Part shown: piece by piece, positions 58,333-64,000 of the stretch
Numbering within the stretch: position 1 is the stretch's first letter
How the letters are laid out: the number at the start of each line of letters is the position of its first letter
Source: an uncultured Collinsella sp.
GTDB lineage: Bacteria > Actinomycetota > Coriobacteriia > Coriobacteriales > Coriobacteriaceae
Direction: 5' to 3'
Assembly (NCBI GenBank): GCA_900547125.1
Contig: URFU01000001.1
Span: forward strand, 11,471-75,470
Length of the DNA stretch: 64,000 nucleotides
Program-made: the position numbers and the translations under genes
Notes under the pieces: model-generated
What the model was told of the DNA's origin: nothing
Seen by the model: the letters and a program-made list of their open reading frames with translations, nothing else
Databases searched by the model: none

Positions 58333-60927
58333 TTACTTGTCGGCGGCCGCCTTCTTGGTGGTCGTCTTTTTCGCGGCAGTCTTCTTGGCGGTCGACTTCT
58401 TGGCGGTCGAAGTCTTCTTGGCTGCCGTGGTCTTCTTCGTCGTGCTCGCCTTGGTCGCAGCCTTGCGGCCGCGGGCGGGCTTCTTCTCCTTGGTCGGGCA
58501 ATCCATGTTGACGCAGATACGCCACGGACCGCGCGCCGTGTTGACCACCACGATGGGGGCGCCGCACTCGGGGCAGGTCTCGCCCGTCGCCTCGAGCTTG
58601 CCGCGCGCCGGCAGCGGATAGCTCACGCCGCAGTCATCGTAGTTGGTGCAGCGGATAAAGCGCTTGCCGCTCTTCTCGCTCTTGTGTGCAATCAGATCAC
58701 CATGGCGTCCGGCCTCGGCGCACACCTTGCACTCGCCCACCTTAAGGTCGGGCTCGTAGTTGGTGGGGCACGTCGGGTTCACGCAGATCTCGAAGGCCTT
58801 CTGGCGGAACGGCTGGCACTTAATGCGCGGTGCACCGCATTCGGGGCACACGGCCGCCTCGCCCTCGAGCGGGCTCACCTTGACGCCGCTCGGCACCGGA
58901 TAGGTCACGTCGCAGTCGGGCCAGCCCATGCAGCCGATAAAGCTGCCGCGGGTCTTGGCGCTCGTCTTCATAACCAAGTCCTTGCCGCACTTGGGGCAGG
59001 CGCCCACGCGCGCATCGGCCGTGACGGCGTCGCTGATGGCGTCGCCCAGCTCCTGCGTATGCTTGAGCAGCTCGTCGAGCACGCCGGCCAGCAGCGCGCG
59101 CGAGTGCGTCACGACATGCTCTTCGGTGTCCTCGCCGCGCTCCACACGGGTCATATCGCCATCGAGCTCGCTGGTCATATCGGGGCTCGTGATGCGCGGG
59201 GCAAACTGCGTCAGTGCGTCGATGATGGCGATGCCCAGCTGACTCGGCTCCACGGGATCATTTTTGAGATAGCGCACGGCATACAGGCGCTCGATGATGC
59301 TCGCGCGCGTTGACTTGGTACCCAGGCCGCGCTTTTCCATCTCCTGCACGAGCTTGCCCTGGCTGTAGCGCGCGGGCGGCTCGGTCTGCTTGGCCTCGAG
59401 CTTAATGTCGAACACGTCGACCGTATCGCCCTGCTCAAGCGGCGGCATCTGCTCGTCGCGCTTGAGTCCATACGGGTACGCCTCACGGAAGCCGGGGGTC
59501 ACGAGCACGTCGCCCGAGGCCACGAACGGCTCGCCGTTCACGTCGAGCTCGAGCTTGGTGTTCTCGATGGTCGCGGGACCCATGAGCGTTGCCAGGAAGC
59601 GACGGGCGATGAGGTCGTAGAGCTTGCGCTGGCCACCGTCGAGCGTGGACGGATCGCCCTCGCCCGTAGGATAGATAGGCGGGTGGTCGGTGGTCTCGAC
59701 CTTGCCGCGCGTGGGCTTCATGGGACCGGCGAGCACCTTTTTGCATACGGGCGCCAGCGCCGGGTTGATCTTTGCCAGGTCGCTCACCACGGCGCCCAGA
59801 TCGAGCGTCGCAGGGTACACGGTATTGTCGACACGCGGGTAGCTGATGAGACCGGCCATGTAGAGGGACTCGGCGATGCGCATGGTACGCGCAGGTGAGA
59901 TGCCCTCGGCTGCGGCGGCAGCCTGCAGCGAGGTGGTCGCAAACGGCGTGGGCGGCTGCTGCTTGCGCGAACGCTTGGTCACCGCGGCGACGGTTGCCGT
60001 CGCAACGCCGTCGACATGGCCGTACGCCGCCTCAGCAGCATCCTTGTCGGTAAAGCGCGCCGTCTTGTGCGCAATCTTAAAGCGGTCGTCCTCGGCAGCA
60101 CCCTGTGCGGCGCCCATGCCGCGGATCTGCCAATAGTCCTCGGGCACAAACGCCATGCGCTCGCGCTCGCGCTCGACCACCAGGGCAAGCGTCGGCGTCT
60201 GCACACGGCCGGCAGAGCGCACGTTACCAAAGCCGCCAAACTTGGCGAGCGTCAGGTAGCGCGTGAGCACCGCACCCCAAATGAGGTCGATGTGCTGGCG
60301 GCTCTCGCCGGCGTCGGCCAGATTCTGGTCGAGCGAGACGAGATTATCGAAGGCCTGCGTGATCTCGGCCTTGGTAAACGAAGAGTACTGGGCGCGGGCA
60401 ACCGGCAAGTCCGGCGCCACCTCGCGCACCTTGTTAAGGGCGTCCGAACCGATTAGCTCGCCCTCGCGATCGAAGTCCGTGGCGATAATGACGCTGTCAG
60501 ACTTTTTAGCGAGGTTCTTGAGCGAACGAATGAGTTCCTTCTCGGCCGGTAGCTTAATGACGGGCGCCCAGGTGAGGTAAGGCAGGCTCTCGAGTTTCCA
60601 GCCCTTGATTGAGATGCCATCGGCAAGAAACGGCTTGCGCTTGGTGTCGTAGGGCGGACGCGCCAGGCCATCGGGTATGTCGGCCGGCAGCATCTCGCCG
60701 TCCTCGGTGACCGAATACCAGCCCAGCTTTTTATCGAACAGCACGCTGTCGCAAAAATCGGGCGCTAGGATGTGACCGGCAAGGCCGATGGTCACGCACT
60801 CCTCGCCCTTCCACTCAAAACGGTAGATGGCGGTGTTGTACACCTTGTCCTTTTTGGGCTTGCCCGTGGACAGACGCTCGGCAATCTGACGCGCGGCGTC
60901 GTTTTTCTCGGCGATGATGAGCTTCAA
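58333..60927 (-). CDS. topA: DNA topoisomerase IA
   Basis: Relaxes negative supercoils through a 5'-phosphotyrosine. The 864-residue protein has the Toprim start KLIIAEKNDAARQIAERL with DFDREGE, then the catalytic segment GLISYPRVDNTVYP (active Tyr in SYPRVDN, the archaeal-type spelling). Four zinc ribbons follow (CPKCGKD, CPECGAP, CKVCAEA, CPECGAP starts), then a Lys/Thr/Ala tail of about 45 residues (KKTTAAKKTS style) like histone H1. It ends beside the GC-rich hairpin. No second topoisomerase IA is in the window, so it may be the main TopA or a TopB. Confidence 0.92.
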   Translation of the reverse strand: MKLIIAEKNDAARQIAERLSTGKPKKDKVYNTAIYRFEWKGEECVTIGLAGHILAPDFCDSVLFDKKLGWYSVTEDGEMLPADIPDGLARPPYDTKRKPFLADGISIKGWKLESLPYLTWAPVIKLPAEKELIRSLKNLAKKSDSVIIATDFDREGELIGSDALNKVREVAPDLPVARAQYSSFTKAEITQAFDNLVSLDQNLADAGESRQHIDLIWGAVLTRYLTLAKFGGFGNVRSAGRVQTPTLALVVERERERMAFVPEDYWQIRGMGAAQGAAEDDRFKIAHKTARFTDKDAAEAAYGHVDGVATATVAAVTKRSRKQQPPTPFATTSLQAAAAAEGISPARTMRIAESLYMAGLISYPRVDNTVYPATLDLGAVVSDLAKINPALAPVCKKVLAGPMKPTRGKVETTDHPPIYPTGEGDPSTLDGGQRKLYDLIARRFLATLMGPATIENTKLELDVNGEPFVASGDVLVTPGFREAYPYGLKRDEQMPPLEQGDTVDVFDIKLEAKQTEPPARYSQGKLVQEMEKRGLGTKSTRASIIERLYAVRYLKNDPVEPSQLGIAIIDALTQFAPRITSPDMTSELDGDMTRVERGEDTEEHVVTHSRALLAGVLDELLKHTQELGDAISDAVTADARVGACPKCGKDLVMKTSAKTRGSFIGCMGWPDCDVTYPVPSGVKVSPLEGEAAVCPECGAPRIKCQPFRQKAFEICVNPTCPTNYEPDLKVGECKVCAEAGRHGDLIAHKSEKSGKRFIRCTNYDDCGVSYPLPARGKLEATGETCPECGAPIVVVNTARGPWRICVNMDCPTKEKKPARGRKAATKASTTKKTTAAKKTSTAKKSTAKKTAAKKTTTKKAAADK

Positions 60928-60981
60928 AAGAGGCTCCTATCTCGTATCTCTGCGGCTACGCCCGCCCGTATGGCGGCCGAC

Positions 60982-61665
60982 TTACGCCCTTGCTTGCTCA
61001 ATCTGCCCGATGAGCCAATCGCACCAGGCATCCATGCCCTCGCCCTTACGCGCGCTGACGGAAAACCGCGGCGCCTGCGGATTGAGGTCATCGAGTGTCT
61101 TAGTATACCTATCCATGTCAAAATCGAAAGCCGGGGCCACATCGACCTTGTTGAGCAGCTGCGCGCCGGCGTGCTGGAAGATGCCCGGGTACTTGATGGG
61201 CTTGTCGTCGCCCTCGGGCACCGAGAGAATCATGATGGACAGGTTTTCGCCCAGGTCAAAGTCGACTGGGCAGACCAGGTTACCCACGTTTTCGATAAAG
61301 ATGACGTCGATGTTTTCCAGACCCACAGCCTGGTCGAAGGCGTCGACGGCCTCCATAATCATATTGCCCTCGAGATGGCACAGGCCACCCGTGTTGATCT
61401 GGATGGCGGGCATGCCGGCTTCCTTCATGGTGATGGCATCGACATCCGAGGCGATATCGCCCTCGATGACGGCACAACGCAGACCGGCCTTATCGCGCAG
61501 GCGCTCGTTGGTGCCCAAAATCGTGGTTGTCTTACCCGAGCCGGGACTCGACAGCACATTGATCACATAGGTGTTTGTCTCTTTAAATCGCTGACGCAGC
61601 TGATCTGCCAGGCGCTCATTGCGCGACAGAATCGGCGATGCGATATCAATCGTTTTCTCGGCCAT
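60982..61665 (-). CDS. hypB: Hydrogenase/urease nickel-incorporation GTPase HypB
   Basis: HypB uses GTP to load nickel into [NiFe] hydrogenase with HypA. The 227-residue protein has the P-loop LSSPGSGKTTT, the metal site segment DIASDVDA and GGLCHLEGNM (Cys and His ligands), NVGNLVCP and NKVDVAP. It lacks the His-rich N-terminal extension found in some HypB proteins. AAGGAG lies before the ATG at 61665. hypA is 54 bases upstream on the same strand. Confidence 0.94.
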   Translation of the reverse strand: MAEKTIDIASPILSRNERLADQLRQRFKETNTYVINVLSSPGSGKTTTILGTNERLRDKAGLRCAVIEGDIASDVDAITMKEAGMPAIQINTGGLCHLEGNMIMEAVDAFDQAVGLENIDVIFIENVGNLVCPVDFDLGENLSIMILSVPEGDDKPIKYPGIFQHAGAQLLNKVDVAPAFDFDMDRYTKTLDDLNPQAPRFSVSARKGEGMDAWCDWLIGQIEQARA

Positions 61666-61719
61666 ACTCGGCACTCCTTACTTCTGCCATTTATACCCCG
61701 TCCCCAGGTAGCTGGCGGG

Positions 61720-62076
61720 CTAATCGTCGGGGGTCTCGATTTCGATACTTGCGATGTCGAGCTCGCGGCCGTGCAGCAGACGCACGTTGGCGCCGCCACA
61801 TTGGGGGCAGCGGCAATGGAAACGGTCGTGCTCAAAGACCTCACCGCAGTCCAAACACTCGCTTTGTGGATGGACTTCCTCCACGGCAAGCTCGCAGCCG
61901 CGCGTGAGCGGGTCCTCGTCGCGAAACGTCTCCCACGCAAAGTCGAGCGCCTCGCGCACGACCTCGGTCATATCCCCGATGCGCAGCGTTACCAAAACGG
62001 CGCGCGAGGCCCCCGCCCCACGCGCCGCGCGAATCACTGTATCGAGTATGCCGTTGACAATGCCAACCTCGTGCAT
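61720..62076 (-). CDS. hypA: Hydrogenase nickel-insertion protein HypA
   Basis: Nickel chaperone of 118 residues. The N-terminal MHE nickel site and the zinc site with two CxxC pairs (CLDCGEVFEH, CPQCGGANV) are both present. AGGAG precedes the ATG. It lies six bases after tatC on the minus strand, so tatA-tatC-hypA-hypB look like one transcript; Tat export of hydrogenase would explain the pairing (inference). Confidence 0.95.
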   Translation of the reverse strand: MHEVGIVNGILDTVIRAARGAGASRAVLVTLRIGDMTEVVREALDFAWETFRDEDPLTRGCELAVEEVHPQSECLDCGEVFEHDRFHCRCPQCGGANVRLLHGRELDIASIEIETPDD

Positions 62077-62082
62077 ACCGAT

Positions 62083-62874
62083 TTACTCCTCGTCGTCCTC
62101 GTCGTCCGAGAACAGGTCCAGACGACTCACGAACAAGCCCTCCTTGCCCTCGCGCGCGGTAATGACCACACGGGCGATGGCAAGCGAGATCTCGTAGAGC
62201 GAGAGCAGGGCGCCATACATGAGGCCCAGCGTAACGGGCGAGCCGTCGGGCGTAATCACAGCCGAGCCCACAAGCAGGCCAACGTACACGAAACGCCAGG
62301 CACTGCGGAAGGCCGCGTAGGACACGATATGGAAGACGGACAGATAAAAGATGATGAGCGGCAGCTCAAACGCCACACCAAAGCCGATCATAAAGAGCAG
62401 CTCCATGTTGACGTAGTTCTCCAGATCGGGCAGCGCCGTGGCGACGGCCGAGGTTTCGCCGATGAGCCACTCAAAGCCCGCAGGAATGATGATGAAGTAG
62501 CAAAAGATTGCGCCCAGGAAGAACAGCACCGTCGAGGCGAGCACCGTAGGCACGACCCACTTGCGCTCGTTGGGGCGAAGCGCCGGCAGGAAAAATGCCA
62601 GAATCTGCCAGATGATCATGGGCGTGCACATGACCACGGCCATCTTGATGGCCAGCGAGAAACGCAAGCCAAAGCCGCCGAGCGTGGTGGTGATGTAGAA
62701 CTTACCGTCCGGCACAAAAGAGCGGATGGGGTCTTCCAGAATGTCGAGCACCACAGGCGTGGCGAAATACAGCACGATAGCGGCGGCAAACACCGACACG
62801 ACCACGATGGTCAGGCGGCGACGGAGCTCTCCCAGGTGATCGAAAAGCGGCATTCGCGCAGGTCCGATAGGCAT
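62083..62874 (-). CDS. tatC: Sec-independent protein translocase TatC
   Basis: The receptor/pore subunit for twin-arginine signal peptides, 263 residues with six hydrophobic helices. The family start MPLFDHLGELRRRL and the conserved Glu/Pro region (LPALRPNERKWVVP, GFGVAFELPLIIFYLS) are visible. The ATG overlaps the tatA stop by one base (TAATG). The C-terminus is an acidic run (FSDDEDDEE). Confidence 0.95.
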   Translation of the reverse strand: MPIGPARMPLFDHLGELRRRLTIVVVSVFAAAIVLYFATPVVLDILEDPIRSFVPDGKFYITTTLGGFGLRFSLAIKMAVVMCTPMIIWQILAFFLPALRPNERKWVVPTVLASTVLFFLGAIFCYFIIIPAGFEWLIGETSAVATALPDLENYVNMELLFMIGFGVAFELPLIIFYLSVFHIVSYAAFRSAWRFVYVGLLVGSAVITPDGSPVTLGLMYGALLSLYEISLAIARVVITAREGKEGLFVSRLDLFSDDEDDEE

Positions 62875-63464
62875 TACTCATCGCCTCCCTTCGGGGTGTC
62901 GGCGGCAGCGGTGGCGTCGTCCTCGGCCTTGAGCTCGCGAGCGAGCTGGTCGACGACGGCCTTGCGCTTGCGGGGACGACGAGCGTAGAGGTCAGCCGTC
63001 GTGGGCTCTGCCGGCTCGGGCTCGGGCTCCGGCTCTGCAGCAGGCTCGGGCTCGACGGCGGCATCGGCAGGCTCGGCCTTGGCGGGCTCGGCGCTCTCGG
63101 CCTCATCAGCAGCGCCTTCGCCCTCGGTGGCACCCTCGCTCGCAGCCTTCTCGGCGGCAAGGCGGGCACGGCGCTCGGCAAAGGTCTCCTTCTTTGCGGG
63201 CGCGGCCGTCTCGACGGCATCCTCGTCCGCATCGGAATCGTCATCGACGGCAGCCTTCTTGGGCTTGATCGGGGCCGACGCGGCTTCGCTTACCGGATCG
63301 ATGATCTCGGACTGAACAACGGCCGTCATCTTTTCCTGCGTCTCGCGGAACTGACGGATGGCACGGCCGATCGTGCGGCCCATCTGCGGGAGCTTATCCG
63401 GGCCAAACAGCAAAAAGCCGAAGACCACGATGATTGCCAGCTCACCCTCTCCAATACCAAACAC
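62874..63464 (-). CDS. tatA: Twin-arginine translocase subunit TatA/TatB
   Basis: The 196-residue protein has the Tat N-terminal helix with the FGP hinge (FGIGEGELAIIVVFGFLLFGPDKLPQMG), then an amphipathic helix (RTIGRAIRQFRETQEKM) and a long Ala/Glu/Pro-rich tail. A GTG at 63464 with GGAGG five bases upstream is the start; the frame open to 63509 is rejected. TatA or TatB cannot be decided from length; with only one such gene beside tatC it may do both jobs. Confidence 0.9.
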   Translation of the reverse strand: MFGIGEGELAIIVVFGFLLFGPDKLPQMGRTIGRAIRQFRETQEKMTAVVQSEIIDPVSEAASAPIKPKKAAVDDDSDADEDAVETAAPAKKETFAERRARLAAEKAASEGATEGEGAADEAESAEPAKAEPADAAVEPEPAAEPEPEPEPAEPTTADLYARRPRKRKAVVDQLARELKAEDDATAAADTPKGGDE

Positions 63465-63545
63465 ACATACCTCCAAGGCTCGATGTGAGTCGAGCCCGCA
63501 CCGCGCCATTCGGCCGGAACTCGTCTATTCATTCGGTCAAGTATA

Positions 63546-63573
63546 GCGCCCGGACGCCAAAACGTCCGAGCGC
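63546..63573 (-). terminator. Hairpin after the STAS-domain gene
   Basis: Stem GCGC(C)CGGACG/CGTCCG(A)GCGC, loop CCAAAA; T run is weak. It lies 45 bases after the STAS stop on the minus strand. Confidence 0.5.
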
Positions 63574-63617
63574 ATCACAAACATATGCCAAACGGCACGC
63601 CCTTTTGGGGGCAAAGA

Positions 63618-63932
63618 TTATGCCGCCGTGATCGAAATCTCCTGGTCGACGCCCAGCAGCTGAACCACGCGCATCACCGGGGGCTGCACATTAGTGCAGC
63701 TAAAGCGCTTACCGTGGTCGACCGCGTGGTGCGCGGCGCCCACGAGCACGCCAATGCCCGTCGAAGCGATGTAGCTCTCCTGGGCAAAATCGAGCTCAAC
63801 GGCCTCAGTGGGCTGCTCGAGCGCCAGGTCAATGGCATTGCGCAGGCTATCGGCGTTAGAGATATCGATCTCGCCGGTTACCTTAATGGTGTAGATCTCT
63901 GTCGTCGACTTATAATAAATACACAAATCCAT
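63618..63932 (-). CDS. STAS-domain anti-sigma factor antagonist-like protein
   Basis: The 104-residue protein is a single STAS domain: beta start IYTIKVTGEIDISNA, the phospho-acceptor loop DFAQESYIASTGIGVLVG (Ser/Thr in IASTG), and C-terminal VMRVVQLLGVDQEI. Such proteins bind an anti-sigma kinase until phosphorylated. AAAGGAG precedes the ATG. The gene just upstream (beyond 63984 on the minus strand) runs off the window and could be the partner kinase, but only its last codons are seen. Confidence 0.9.
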   Translation of the reverse strand: MDLCIYYKSTTEIYTIKVTGEIDISNADSLRNAIDLALEQPTEAVELDFAQESYIASTGIGVLVGAAHHAVDHGKRFSCTNVQPPVMRVVQLLGVDQEISITAA

Positions 63933-63983
63933 GTATACGCTCCTTTACGTATCGAAAGTGCGGATAGTACGGGAAGCCGCGCG

Positions 63984-64000
63984 TTAGGCGCGCTCGGCAC
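63984..64000 (-). other. Possible 3' end of a gene that leaves the window
   Basis: A stop codon (TAA on the minus strand) at 63984-63986 is preceded by codons reading AERA. This is too short to assign; it is noted only because an upstream partner gene is expected for the STAS protein. Confidence 0.25.

Overview
The window looks like chromosome of a high-GC Coriobacteriia gut anaerobe, most likely Collinsella or a close relative. This rests on the lactose-type PTS genes, the LacABC tagatose pathway, HypAB and TatAC, and the long run of short intergenic palindromes. I could not run a database search. No rRNA, prophage, transposase or CRISPR array is visible; there is one tRNA gene (Thr, anticodon CGT).

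Layout. 0-3 kb: the 3' part of galT, then an AAA/DUF4143 ATPase flanked by 39-bp direct repeats. 3.3-7.3 kb (minus): lacA-lacB-lacC, a membrane protein, and the only lactose-type PTS EIIA gene (lacF). 7.5-21.9 kb: three head-to-tail modules of about 4.7 kb, each with a minus-strand LacI regulator divergent from an EIIBC permease plus a LacG-type 6-phospho-beta-galactosidase. Each module has its own operator variant. 22.2-27.8 kb: a more AT-rich accessory block with fic, a decayed DeoR copy, a fourth EIIBC, a DUF7916-like TIM-barrel protein and a GntR regulator. 28-30 kb: a LacR-like DeoR regulator and galM. 30.4-41.4 kb: an orphan EIIB that has lost its phosphorylatable His, tRNA-Thr, yhcH, a nagA remnant, a second lacC, a lacX-like epimerase, a flavodoxin, and then a GalNAc/galactosamine locus (nagA/agaA, agaS, GntR, mannose-family PTS IIA-YajC-IIB-IIC-IID). 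42-64 kb is mostly housekeeping: DUF2975/XRE pair, foldase-like lipid-anchored or membrane protein, NAD isocitrate dehydrogenase, HEAT protein, a dehydrogenase with a His/Cys-rich tail, DegV, HPF, an ABC solute-binding lipoprotein, ComF, RicT, holB, tmk, a zinc-ribbon membrane protein, topoisomerase I, hypB, hypA, tatC, tatA and a STAS protein.

How it works together (partly inference). Lactose or other beta-galactosides enter as 6-phosphates through one of several EIIBC permeases that appear to share one EIIA. LacG enzymes cleave them, and galactose-6-phosphate goes through LacAB to tagatose-6-phosphate and then LacC. GalNAc/galactosamine enters through the mannose-family PTS, and NagA/AgaA plus AgaS also yield tagatose-6-phosphate, which the second LacC can phosphorylate. 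No tagatose-1,6-bisphosphate aldolase is recognisable here. GalT and GalM serve free galactose through the Leloir route.

The most notable signals are the triplicated LacI/EIIBC/LacG array with diverged operators, a motif ACCGTTCACC recurring before the sugar operons, the His-to-Tyr EIIB, several families of intergenic palindromes at module boundaries, a 217-bp MITE-like element, and a metal-binding tail on a dehydrogenase.
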